Positions 15,179 to 27,146 of a stretch of DNA of 64,000 nt are shown here, in pieces (position 1 is the stretch's first letter; every line of letters begins with the position of its first letter). The notes beneath the pieces were generated by a model, which was given only the letters and a program-made list of their open reading frames with translations, had not been told where the DNA came from and ran no database searches. Origin of the DNA: Anagrus nilaparvatae (taxonomy: Eukaryota > Arthropoda > Insecta > Hymenoptera > Mymaridae); the NCBI GenBank assembly GCA_022575985.1, contig JAKSXM010000014.1, positions 24,614,001 through 24,678,000 on the forward strand. The letters run 5' to 3'. The translations under genes were made by a program, and so were the position numbers.

Positions 15179-15251
15179 TGGATATTTCGCCTCTGGCTTA
15201 ATAGTGTGAGGCTCGTCAGTACGACACTATTAAGCCTTTCGTAGATATCCA
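15179..15251 (-). ncRNA. Hammerhead ribozyme, type III topology (stem III open)
   Basis: On the minus strand every core element is present in order. Stem III 3' strand UGGAUAU is 15251-15245, and cleavage-site C17 is 15244. Stem I UACGA (15243-15239) pairs with UCGUA (15224-15220). The core CUGACGA is 15219-15213. Stem II GCCUC (15212-15208) pairs with GAGGC (15193-15189). GAAA is 15188-15185, and stem III 5' strand UAUCCA is 15184-15179. Predicted self-cleavage lies between 15244 and 15243. Stems I and II have 5 bp and stem III has 7 bp including A15.1-U16.1. Loop I (15238-15225) and loop II (15207-15194), 14 nt each, are complementary over 12 nt. That could form a kissing helix or, alternatively, one long hairpin that destroys the ribozyme fold. 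Activity is untested. Confidence 0.85.
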
Positions 15252-15282
15252 CGAATGTTTAAAACAAAAAAATATAAAAAAC

Positions 15283-15283
<1 letters not shown>

Positions 15284-15315
<32 letters not shown>
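15284..15315 (+). repeat. Poly(A) tract
   Basis: A run of about 32 uninterrupted adenines inside the 261-bp insertion, preceded by AAAAAACC and followed by TTTTG. It is either the tail of a retroposed RNA or an expanded homopolymer. Exact length is unreliable, as in any long homopolymer. Confidence 0.8.
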
Positions 15316-15319
<4 letters not shown>

Positions 15320-15349
15320 GAAAAAATAAATTGTGTAAAAAATATAAGA

Positions 15350-18300
15350 GTTTTTCTCTATTTTACAAATTTCTTTATTATTAATAAACTTGTTTTATAA
15401 AAATTTTAACATTTTTAAATGGTTTCATGAAAGTGGATCCACCTTTTCTAAATATACAATAATTTTAATACTTTTTTAATTTATTTATATCTTGTTTTTT
15501 AATTACGCTGGCCTGAAGGGCCGTATTTGTTTTAGTTTTCCTCTACGTAGAATATTCTCTTATTATTAGTAAACTTGGTTTATAAAAATTTTAACCAATT
15601 CAAATGGTTTCATGCAAGTGGATCCAACGTTTATAAAAATACAATAACTTTGATACCTAATTAAATTTTTTATATCTTGTTTTTTTATTTCTCAGGCCTT
15701 TTGGACTGTATTTGTTTAGGTTTTTCTCTATTTTACAAATTTCTTTATTATAAATAAACTTGTTTTATAAAAATTTTAACATTTTCAAATGGTTTCATGA
15801 AAGTGGATCCACCTTTTCTAAATATACAATAATTTTAATACTTATTTAATTTATTTATATCTTGTTTTTTAATTACGCTGGCCTGGTGGGCCGTATTTGT
15901 TTTAGTTTTCCTCTACATAGAATATTCTCTTATTATTAGTAAACTTGGTTTATAAAAATTTTAACCAATTCAAATGGTTTCATGCAAGTGGATCCAACGT
16001 TTATAAAAATACAATAACTTTGATACCTAATTAAATTTTTTATATCTTGTTTTTTTATTTCTCAGGCCTTTTGGACTGTATTTGTTTAGGTTTTTCTCTA
16101 TTTTACAAATTTCTTTATTATAAATAAACTTGTTTTATAAAAATTTTAACATTTTCAAATGGTTTCATGAAAGTGGATCCACCTTTTCTAAATATACAAT
16201 AATTTTAATACTTATTTAATTTATTTATATCTTGTTTTTTAATTACGCTGGCCTGGTGGGCCGTATTTGTTTTAGTTTTCCTCTACATAGAATATTCTCT
16301 TATTATTAGTAAATTTGGTTTATAAAAATTTTAACCAATTCAAATGGTTTCATGCAAGTAGATCCAAAGATTCTAAAAATACAATATTTTTGATACCTAT
16401 TTAAATTTTTATATCTTGTTTTTTTATTTCTCAGGCCTTTTGGACTGTATTTGTTAAGGTTTTTCTCTATTTTACATATTTTTTCATTATAAGTAAACTT
16501 GTTTTATAAAAATTTTAACCTATTCAAATGGTTTCATGAAAGTGGATCCACCTTTTCTAAATATACAATAATTTTAATACTTATTTAATTTATTTATATC
16601 TTGTTTTTTAATTACGCTGGCCTGAAGGGCCGTATTTGTTTTAGTTTTCCTCTACGTAGAATATTCTCTTATTATTAGTAAACTTGGTTTATAAAAATTT
16701 TAACCAATTCAAATGGTTTCATGCAAGTAGATCCAAAGATTCTAAAAATACAATATTTTTGATACCTATTTAAATTTTTATATCTTGTTTTTTTATTTCT
16801 CAGGCCTTTTGGACTGTATTTGTTTAGGTTTTTCTCTATTTTACAAATTTCTTTATTATTAATAAACTTGTTTTAAAAAATTTTAACATTTTCAAATGGT
16901 TTCATGAAAGTGGATCCACCTTTTCTAAATATACAATAATTTTAATACTTATTTAATTTATTTATATTTTGTTTTTTAATTACGCTGGCCTGAAGGGCCG
17001 TATTTGTTTAAGTTTTTCTCTACGTAGAATATTCTCTCATTATTAGTAAAATTGGTTTATAAAAATTTTAACCAATTCAAATGGGGCTATGCAAGTAGAT
17101 CCAACGTTTAAAAAAATACAATAATTTTGATACCTAATTAAATTTTTTATATCTTGTTTTTTTATTACTCAGGCCTTTTTGACTGAATTTGTTTAGGTTT
17201 TTCTCTATTTTACATATTTTTTCATTTTAAGTAAACTTGTTTTATAAAAATTTTAACCTATTCAAATGGTTTCATGCAAGTGGATCCAACGTTTATAAAA
17301 ATACAATAATTTTGATACCTATTTAAATTTTTTATATTATGTTTTTTTATTTCTCAGGCCTTTTGGACTGTATTTGTTTAAGTTTTTCTCTATTTTATAT
17401 ATTTTTCTATTATAAGTAAACTTGGTTTATAAGAATTTTAACCAATTCAAATGGTTTCATGAAAGTGGATCCACCTTTTCTAAATATACAATAATTTTAA
17501 TACTTATTTAATTTATTTATATCTTGTTTTTTAATTACGCTGGCCTGGTGGGCCGTATTTGTTTTAGTTTTCCTCTACATAGAATATTCTCTTATTATTA
17601 GTAAACTTGGTTTATAAAAATTTTAACCAATTCAAATGGTTTCATGAAAGTGGATCCACCTTTTCTAAATATACAATAATTTTAATACTTATTTAATTTA
17701 TTTATATCTTGTTTTTTAATTACGCTGGCCTGAAGGGCCGTATTTGTTTTAGTTTTCCTCTACGTAGAATATTCTCTTATTATTAGTAAATTTGGTTTAT
17801 AAAAATTTTAACCAACTCAAATGGTTTCATGCAAGTAGATCCAAAGATTCTAATAATACAATATTTTTGATACGTATTTATATTTTTATATCTTGTTTTT
17901 TTATTTCTCAGGCCTTTTGTACTGTATTTGTTTAGGTTTTTCTCTATTTTACAAATTTCTTTACTATTAATAAACTTGTTTTATAAAAATTTTAACATTT
18001 TCAAATGGTTTCATGAAAGTGGATCCACCTTTTCTAAATATACAATAATTTTAATACTTTTTTAATTTATTTATATCTTGTTTTTTAATTACGCTGGCCT
18101 GAAGGGCCGTACTTGTTTAAGTTTTTCTCTACGTAGAATATTCTCTCATTATTAGTAAAATTGGTTTATAAAAATTTTAACCAATTCAAATGGTTTTATG
18201 CAAGTAGATCCAACGTTTAAAAAAATACAATAATTTTGATACCTAATTAAATTTTTTATATCTTGTTTTTTTATTTCTCAGGCCTTTTTGACTGTCTTTG

Positions 18301-20333
18301 TTTAGGTTTTTCTCTATTTTACATATTTTTTCATTATAAGTAAACTTGTTTTATAAAAATTTTAACCTATTCAAATGGTTTCATGCAAGTGGATCCAACG
18401 TTTATAAAAATACAATAATTTTGATACCTATTTAAATTTTTTATATTATGTTTTTTTATTTCTCAGGCCTTTTGGGCTGTATTTGTTTAAGTTTTTCTCT
18501 TTTTTATATATTTTTCTATTATATGTAAACTTGGTTTATAAGAATTTTAACCAATTCAAATGGTTTCATGAAAGTTGATCCACCTTTTCTAAATATACAA
18601 TAATTTTAATACTTATTTAATTTATTTATATCTTGTTTTTTAATTACGCTGGCCTGAAGGGCCGTATTTGTTTTAGTTTTCCTCTACATAGAATATTCTC
18701 TTATTATTAGTAAACTTGGTTTATAAAAATTTTAACCAATTCAAATGGTTTCATGCAAGTGGATCCAACTTTTATAAAAATACAATAATTTTGGTACATA
18801 ATTAAATTTTGTATATCTTGTTTTTTTATTTCTCAGGCCTTTTGGACTGTATTTGTTTAGGTTTTTCTCTATTTTACAAATTTCTTTATTATAAATAAAC
18901 TTGTTTTATAAAAATTTTAACATTTTCAAATGGTTTCATGAAAGTGGATCCACCTTTTCTAAATATACAATAATTTTAATACTTATTTAATTTATTTATA
19001 TCTTGTTTTTTAATTACGCTGGCCTGAAGGGCCGTATTTGTTTTAGTTTTCCTCTACGTAGAATATTCTCTTATTATTAGTAAACTTGGTTTATAAAAAT
19101 TTTAACCAATTCAAATGGTTTCATGCAAGTAGATCCAAAGATTCTAAAAATACAATATTTTTGATACCTATTTATATTTTTATATCTTGTTTTTTTATTT
19201 CTCAGGCCTTTTGGGCTGTATTTGTTTAGATTTTTCTCTATTTTACATATTTTTTCATTATAAGTAAACTTGTTTTATAAAAATTTTAACCTATTCAAAT
19301 GGTTTCATGCAAGTGGATCCACCTTTTCTAAATATACAATAATTTTAATACTTATTTAATTTATTTATATCTTGTTTTTTAATTACGCTGGCCTGAAGGG
19401 CCGTATTTGTTTAAGTTTTTCTCTACGTAGAATATTCTCTTATTATTAGTAAGCTGGGTTTATAAAAATTTTAACAAATTCAAATGGTTAAATGCAAGTG
19501 GATCCAACATTTATAAAAGTACAATAATTTTGATACCTATTTAAATTTTTATATCTTGTTTTTTATTTCTCAGGCCTTTTGGACTGTATTTGTTAGGGTT
19601 TTTTTCTATTTTACATATTTTTTCATTAGAAGTAAACTTGTTTTATAAAAATTTTAACGAATTCAAATGGTTTCATAAAAGTGGATCCACCATTTCTAAA
19701 TATACAATAATTTTAATACTTATTTTAATTATTTATATCTTGTTTTTTAATTACGCTGGACTGGTGGGCCGTATTTGTTTAAGTTTTTCTCTACGTAGAA
19801 TATTCTCTCATTATTAGTAAACTTGGTTTATAAAAATTTTAACCATTTCAAATGGTTTGATGCAAGTGGATCCAAAGATTCTAAAAATACAATAATTTTG
19901 ATACCTATTTAAATTTTTATATCTTGTTTTTTTATTTCTCAGGCCTTGTGGACTGTATTTGTTTAGGTTTTCCTCTATTTTAAATATTTTTTCATTATAA
20001 ATAAACCGTGTTTATAAAAATTTTAACCAATTCAAATGGTTTCATGCAAGTGGATCCAACGTTTCTAAAAAGACAATAATTTTGATACCTATTTAAATTT
20101 TTTTTATCTTGTTTTTTATTTACGCCGGCCTGTTGGGCCGTATTTGTTTAAGTTTTTCTCTACCTAGAATATTCTCTCATTATTAGTAAAATTGTTTTAT
20201 AAAAATTTTAACCAATTCAAATGGTTTCATGCAAGTGGATCCAACGTTTATAATTCTCTCATTATTAGTAAACTTGGTTTATAAAAATTTTAACCAATTC
20301 AAATGGTTTCATGCAAGTGCATCCAACGTTTAT
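15350..20333 (+). repeat. 185-bp satellite array, forward block 2
   Basis: The same monomer classes and orientation continue to the right of the 261-bp insert, about 27 monomers. Toward the right end divergence rises. Variants such as GTAAGCTGGG (near 19450) and a truncated monomer near 20250, where GGATCCAACGTTTATA joins ATTCTCTCATTATTAG directly, mark decay and internal deletion near the array's inversion point. Confidence 0.93.
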
Positions 20334-23300
20334 TTCATGAAACCATTTGAATTGGTTAAAATTTTTATAAACCATGTTTACTTACAATGAAAAAATATTT
20401 AAAATAGAGAAAAACCTTAACAAATACAGTCCAAAAAGCCTGAGAAATGAAAAACAAGATGTAAAAAATTTAAATAGGTACCTACTTGCATGAAACCATT
20501 TGATTTGGTTAAAATTTCATAAACCAAGTTTACTAATAATAAGAGAATATTCTACGTAGAGGAAAACTAAAACAAATACGGCCCACCAGGCCAGCGTAAT
20601 TAAAAAACAAGATATAAATAATTAAAATAACTATGAAAATTATTGTTTATTTAGAAATGGAGGATCCACTTTCATGAAACCATTTGAATTGCTTAAAATT
20701 TTTATAAACCCAGTTTACTAATAATGAGAGAATATTCTACGTAGAGAAAAACTAAAACAAATACGGCCCACCAGGCCAGCGTAATTAAAAAACAAGATAT
20801 AAATATTTAAAATAATTATTAAAATTATTGTTTACTTAGAAATGGAGGATCCACTTTCATGAAACCATTTGAATTGGTTAAAATTTTTATAAACCATGTT
20901 TACTTATAATGAAAAAATATGTAAAATAGAGAAAAACCTTAATAAATACAGTCCAAAAGGCCTAAGAAATAAAAAAACAAGATATAAAAATATAAATAGG
21001 TATCAAAAATATTGTATTTTTAGAATCTTTGGATCTACTTGCTTTAAACCATTTGAATTGGTTAAAATTTTTATAAACCAAGTTTACTAATAATAAGAGA
21101 ATATTCTATGTAGAGGAAAACTAAAACAAATACGGCCCACCAGGCCAGCGTAATTAAAAAACAAGATATAAATAAATTAAATAAGTATTAAAATTATTGT
21201 ATATTTAGAAAAGATGGATCCACTTTCATGAAACCATTTGAATTGGTTAAAATTCTTATAAACCAAGTTTACTTATAATAGAAAAATATATAAAATAGAG
21301 AAAAACTTAAACAAATACAGTCCAAAAGGCCTGAGAAATAAAAAAACATAATATAAAAAATTTAAATAGGTATCAAAATTATTGTATTTTTATAAACGTT
21401 GGATCCACTTGCATGAAACCATTTGAATAGGTTAAAATTTTTATAAAACAATTTTACTTATAATGAAAAAATATGTAAAATAGAGAAAAACCTTAACAAA
21501 TACAGTCCAAAAGGCCTGAGAAATAAAAAAACAAGATATAAAAATATAAATAGGTATCAAAAATATTGTATTTTTAGAATCTTTGGATCTACTTGCTTGA
21601 AACCATTTGAATTGGTTAAAATTTTTATAAACCAAGTTTACTAATAATAAGAGAATATTCTATGTAGAGGAAAACTAAAACAAATACGGCCCACCAGGCC
21701 AGCGTAATTAAAAAACAAGATATAAATAAATTAAATAAGTATTAAAATTATTGTATATTTAGAAAAGGTGGATCCACTTTCATGAAACCATTTGAATTGG
21801 TTAAAATTCTTATAAACCAAGTTTACTTATAATAGAAAAATATATAAAATAGAGAAAAACTTAAACAAATACCGTCCAAAAGGCCTGAGAAATAAAAAAA
21901 CAGAATATAAAAAATTTAAATAGGTAACAAAATTATTTTATTTTTATAAACGTTGGATCCACTTGCATGAAACCATTTGAATAGGTTAAAATTTTTATAA
22001 ACCAATTTTACTAATAATGAGAGAATATTCTACGTAGAGAAAAACTTAAACAAATACGGCCCTTCAGGCCAGCGTAATTAAAAAACAAGATATAAATAAA
22101 TTAAATAAGTATTAAAATTATTGTATATTTAGAAAAGGTGGATTCACTTTCATGAAACCATTTGAATAGGTTAAAATTTTTATAAAACAAGTTTACTTAT
22201 AATGAAAAAATATGTAAAATAGAGAAAAACCTAAACAAATACAGTCCAAAAGGCCTGAGAAATAAAAAAACAAGATATAAAAAATTTAATTAGGTATCAA
22301 AAATATTGTATTTTTAGAATCTTTGGACCTACTTGCATGAAACCATTTGATTTGGTTAAAATTTCATAAACCAAGTTTACTAATAATAAGAGAATATTCT
22401 ACGTAGAGGAAAACTAAAACAAATACGGCCCACCAGGCCAGCGTAATTAAAAAACAAGATATAAATAATTAAAATAATTATGAAAATTATTGTTTATTTA
22501 GAAATGGAGGATCCACTTTCATGAAACCATTTGAATTGCTTAAAATTTTTATAAACCCAGTTTACTAATAATGAGAGAATATTCTACGTAGAGAAAAACT
22601 AAAACAAATACGGCCCACCAGGCCAGCGTAATTAAAAAACAAGATATAAATATTTAAAATAATTATTAAAATTATTGTTTACTTAGAAATGGAGGATCCA
22701 CTTTCATGAAACCATTTGAATTGGTTAAAATTTTTATAAACCATGTTTACTTATAATGAAAAAATATTTAAAATAGAGAAAAACCTTAACAAATACAGTC
22801 CAAAAGACCTGAGAAATAAAAAAACAAGATATAAAAATTTAAATAGGTATCAAAATTTTTGTATTTTTAGAATCTTTGGATCAACTTGCATCAAACTATT
22901 TGAATTGGTTAAAATGTTTATAAACCCAGTTTACTAATAATGAGAGAATAATCTACGTAGAGAAAAACTTAAACAAATACGGCCCACCAAACCAGCGTAA
23001 TAAAAAAACAAGATATAAATAAATTAAATAAGTATTAAAATTATTGTATATTTAGAAAAGGTAGATCCACTTTCATGAAACCATTTGAATAGGTTAAAAT
23101 TTTTATAAAACAAGTTTACTTATAATGAAAAAATATGTAAAATAGAGAAAAACCTGAAAAATACAGTCCAAAAGGCCTGAGAAATAAAAAAACAAGATAT
23201 AAAAATATAAATAGGTATCAAAAATATTGTATTTTTGAATCTTTGGTTCTACTTGCTTGAAACCATTTGAATTGGTTAAAATTTTTATAAACCAAGTTTA

Positions 23301-23394
23301 CTAATAATAAGAGAATATTCTATGTAGAGGAAAACTAAAACAAATACGGCCCACCAGGCCAGCGTAATTAAAAAACAAGATATAAATAAATTAA
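20334..23394 (-). repeat. 185-bp satellite array, inverted block
   Basis: From about 20334 the monomers appear as reverse complements (TTTCATGAAACCATTTGAAT, GGCCCACCAGGCCAGCGTAA, TACGTAGAGAAAAACT). Both array classes are present and about 16 monomers can be counted, some truncated (for example AATAGGTA joined to CCTACTTGCATG near 20479). A block near 20504-20760 recurs near 22350-22600, so the inverted part also has higher-order duplication. Confidence 0.93.
23391..23394. repeat. TTAA target-site duplication, left
   Basis: TTAA directly precedes the GGCCACTG terminus of the 727-bp element. Uninterrupted monomers read TAAATTAAATAAGTATT at this place, so a single TTAA was the target. Confidence 0.85.
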
Positions 23395-24121
23395 GGCCAC
23401 TGTCTCTTTATTGGGATTTTTTTTTTCATTTTTATTTTTAATTCATTATCTTATGTTAAAACATTTCAAGAATCTAAAAAACAAATTTCAAGCAAAAAAA
23501 AAAATATGTTTTTTAGATATTTCGATTTTTATGGGTCGTAGTCATATGAAAACATAAGCATTTAAAAACTTTAAACGCGTTTTTCTCAAAACTACTTTTT
23601 TGAAATCGGTTCCCACGCTAGCTCAAAAACTAATTGAGCCATCGACATGAATCTTGTATTATTTTTTTTGTTATTGCAATACCTTGTATGTGAACCAACA
23701 ATATCAGCTTTTTATGCATCAGAAAATTTTTTATTGTCCGTTTTAGGCGCATTTTTTAACGTCAAAAACTGCATTTTTCGTTTTTGGTTCACCAAATGGT
23801 CAATTTTTTGTATTTTTTGCTAAATGTTGGTTCACATACAAGAGGAAACTATAGAGATTAATATGACTTTTTATTTTTTTGTTTTGATGCCTACAATAGG
23901 CGCTATGATGGGAACCGTTTTTCATTTTTTTTTTCGAGCCTCTACTTACACGCCATCTACAAACTGTAAAAAAAAAGCATATGAAACAAAAATTTTTTTA
24001 TGTCATCTAGAATAGTTTTGTAATTATTTAAAAATAAATTTGTAAACTTTTATAATAAAACAGCTGAGAAAAAATATGTTGAAAATCCTTTGAAAATCGT
24101 CACAAAAAAGAGACAGTGGCC
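23395..24121. mobile_element. Non-autonomous TTAA-flanked DNA transposon (piggyBac-like MITE)
   Basis: A 727-bp insert in the inverted satellite is bounded by terminal inverted repeats GGCCACTGTCTCTTT (left) and AAAGAGACAGTGGCC (right), flanked by TTAA on both sides. An internal perfect 18-bp inverted repeat, CTTGTATGTGAACCAACA at 23683-23700 with its complement at 23825-23842, is a subterminal-style motif. No transposase is encoded; a 63-codon frame at 23824 has no family signature. TTAA duplication is characteristic of the piggyBac superfamily, but the GGCC terminus differs from the CCC start of classical piggyBac, so the superfamily call is an inference. Confidence 0.85.
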
Positions 24122-24125
24122 TTAA
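24122..24125. repeat. TTAA target-site duplication, right
   Basis: TTAA directly follows the CAGTGGCC terminus. The satellite monomer then resumes with ATAAGTATTAAAATTATTG. Confidence 0.85.
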
Positions 24126-25528
24126 ATAAGTATTAAAATTATTGTATATTTAGAAAAGGTGGATCCACTTTCATGAAACCATTTGAATTGGTTAAAATTC
24201 TTATAAACCAAGTTTACTTATAATAGAAAAATATATAAAATAGAGAAAAACTTAAACAAATACAGTCCAAAAGGCCTGATAAATAAAAAAATATAATATA
24301 AAAAATTTAAATAGGTAACAAAATTATTGTATTTTTATAAACGTTGGATCCACTTGCATGAAACCATTTGAATAGGTTAAAATTTTTATAAAACAAGTTT
24401 ACTTATAATGAAAAAATATGTAAAATAGAGAAAAACCTAAACAAATACAGTCAAAAAGGCCTGAGAAATAAAAAAATATAATATAAAAAATTTAAATATG
24501 TAACAAAATTATTGTATTTTTATAAACGTTGGATCTACTTGCATAAAACCATTTGAATTGGTTAAAATTTTTATAAACCAATTTTACTAATAATGAGAGA
24601 ATATTCTACGTAGAGAAAAACTTAAACAAATACGGCCCTTCAGGCCAGCGTAATTAAAAAACAAGATATAAATAAATTAAATAAGTATTAAAATTATTGT
24701 ATATTTAGAAAAGGTGGATCCACTTTCATGAAACCATTTGAATAGGTTAAAATTTTTATAAAACAAGTTTACTTATAATGAAAAAATATGTAAAATAGAG
24801 AAAAACCTTAACAAATACAGTCCAAAAGGCCTGAGAAATAAAAAAACAAAATATAAAAATGTAAATAGGTATCAAAAATATTGTATTTTTAGAATCTTTG
24901 GACCTACTTGCATGAAACCATTTGATTTGGTTAAAATTTCATAAACCAAGTTTACTAATAATAAGAGAATATTCTACGTAGAGGAAAACTAAAACAAATA
25001 CGGCCCACCAGGCCAGCGTAATTAAAAAACAAGATATAAATAATTAAAATCATTATTAAAATTATTGTTTATTTAGAAATGGAGGATCCACTTTCATGAA
25101 ACCATTTGAATTGCTTAAAATTTTTATAAACCCAGTTTACTAATAATGAGAGAATATTCTACGTAGAGAAAAACTAAAACAAATACGGCCCACCAGGCCA
25201 GCGTAATTAAAAAACAAGATATAAATAATTAAAATAATTATGAAAATTATTGTTTATTTAGGAATGGAGGATCCACTTTCATGAAACCATTTGAATAGGT
25301 TAAAATTTTTATAAAACAAGTTTACTTATAATGAAAAAATATGTAAAATAGAGAAAAACCTAAACAAATACAGTCCAAAAGGCCTGAGACATAAATAACA
25401 AGATATAAAAATTTAATTAGGTATCAAAAATATTGTATTTTTAGAATCTTTGGATCCACTTGCATTAAACAATTTGAATTGGTTAACATTTTTATAAACC
25501 AACTAAGTTTACCAATAATAAAAGAATA
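24122..25528 (-). repeat. 185-bp satellite array, inverted block continued
   Basis: Reverse-complement monomers resume in phase after the TTAA element, about 7-8 units, with growing divergence (for example CCAACTAAGTTTACCAATAA near 25498). The block ends where GAATA abuts forward-reading AAGTGGATCCACC near 25528. Confidence 0.9.
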
Positions 25529-26166
25529 AAGTGGATCCACCTTTTCTAAAAATACAATAATTTTAATACCTATTTAAATTATATATCTTGTATGTTAATT
25601 TCGTTGGCCTGGTGGACCATGATTGTTTATTTTTTCCTGTATTTAGATTATTTTTTCATTATTTATTAGTATACTTGGTTTATATTTTATTTTATTTTAA
25701 CCAATTCAAACGGTTTTATGCATGTGGATCCAACGTTTCTAAAAATACAATAATTTTGATACCTATTTAAATTTTTTTTATCTTGTTTTTTTATTTCTCA
25801 GGCCTTTTTGACTGTATTTGTTTAGGTTTTTCTCTATTTTACATATTTTTTCATTATAAGTAAACATGGTTTATAAAAATTTTAACCAATTCAAATAGTT
25901 TGATGCAAGTGGATCCAAAGATTCTAAAAGTTCAATAATTTTGATACCTATTTAAATTTTTATATCTTATTTTTTTATTTCTCAGGCCTTTCGGACTGTA
26001 TTTGTTTAGGTTTTCCTCTATTTTAAATATTTTTTCATTATAAGTAAACATGGTTTATAAAAATTTTAACCTATTCAAATGGTTTCATGAAAGTTGATCC
26101 ACCTTTTCTAAATATACAATAATTTTAATACTTATTTAATTTATTTATATCTTGTTTTTTAATTAC
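25529..26166 (+). repeat. 185-bp satellite array, forward terminal block (diverged)
   Basis: Orientation switches back to forward at AAGTGGATCCACCTTTTCTA. Between three and four diverged monomers follow, with substitutions such as GTTGGCCTGGTGGACC replacing the usual GGCCTGGTGGGCC. The last monomer is broken inside its AATTACGC motif by the 980-bp dispersed segment. A 60-codon frame at 25588 is a by-product of the repeat. Confidence 0.9.
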
Positions 26167-27146
26167 GCCTGATATAACACAGGTTGTATAATTGTCTACA
26201 TGCATCCGTAGTTCATCTTTAATAGTATGTTATGTGCACTACCAATGTGATAAAGATAATCATGTCACTTAACAAACTTAATAAAATGAACAATTTAGCA
26301 CATTCCATATCCAAGCGTACAAATTATAGATCAGTTTATAAAATTACTCATAAAAGTTCAATTACTCATAAAAACATTTATTTATACGTGAATGTACCTA
26401 TCCATTAAAGCTATATGAAGTGCTTACACGTTAATTGAAAAATGAAACATTGCTGCGTATTCTGCCTAATGTATTATTTTTTATTTTGCAGAATCATATT
26501 TACTTTAAAAATTAAAAATTTAACAGAATTGTTTTTGAGGGATTAGAATATAAAAGCTTTTGAAAATATTTTTATTTACCAGTTAATTTAAGTGGTATTA
26601 GATTTAAAATGTACTAAATTATTTGGACATTAAAATCTTTTTTAATTGTGATAGAGCCTCAGACTTTATTTGTTAAATTTTAGTTTATTGTTCTTAAAAA
26701 CCAATTGTAAAACTTTTGATGCAAGGTTTAATTTAATTGTTTAATTTAATTTAATTTTTTTTTTTTTAATCAATTTTTTGAAACCTTTAAATATATGTAT
26801 AAAACTTTTTGAAAAGTAGCTATGTAGGAAGATTTTTGGGTTAATCAACAAAGCAATTTTATGATATAAAATGACTTAAAAAATTAATCCATAAACTCTG
26901 CTGGACCAATCAGCTACGAAAAATAATTTTTTTTGGTAGCCAAAACATTTTTGTAGAGATTGAATTGCAAACAGAAAAAATGGATACAAAAAAAATCAAG
27001 CGGGAAAATTGCTGTTAATTTAATCTTTGTACACCAAGTAAAAAAGAGGGTACCAAGCATACAAGAAACGTGATAAAGTAAATCACACCTTTTTTACGTT
27101 GAAAATAGATAATTAAAAATAAATGTTAATTTATAAATAATCGAAT
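26167..27146 (+). repeat. 980-bp dispersed segment, copy 1
   Basis: It begins GCCTGATATAACACAGG and ends AATAATCGAAT, matching 33019-34011 base for base apart from one 13-bp indel (in the other copy, near 33188) and at least two substitutions (CATCCGTAG versus CATGCGTAG; GTTGAAAATAG versus GTTGCAAATAG). It abuts the last satellite monomer on the left. No open frame, terminal inverted repeat or clear target duplication is visible. It may be a recent non-coding mobile element or a duplicated intron piece. Confidence 0.88.

Larger units (their letters stand above)
15089..15349. mobile_element. 261-bp poly(A)-bearing insertion carrying a hammerhead ribozyme
   Basis: Sequence unrelated to the satellite interrupts a class B monomer between TTTGTTTAG and GTTTTTCTC. 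The uninterrupted site survives in the duplicated block at about 12871/12872, which fixes the insert length at about 261 bp. It has a TA-rich left edge, a hammerhead ribozyme on the minus strand (15179-15251), an A-tract of about 32 bases near 15284-15315, and an AT-rich right end. It has no terminal inverted repeat and no open reading frame. No clear target duplication was found beyond one or two bases. A small RNA-derived element, retrozyme-like or SINE-like, is an inference. If so, the A-tract and the ribozyme lie on opposite strands. Confidence 0.75.

Noticed and set aside
23824..24015. 63-codon frame in the TTAA element
   Set aside because: No transposase motif, and too short. Probably chance within a non-autonomous element.
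1..26166. Repeat array considered as CRISPR
   Set aside because: Units are contiguous 185-bp monomers without spacer structure, in a eukaryotic context with introns and MITEs.
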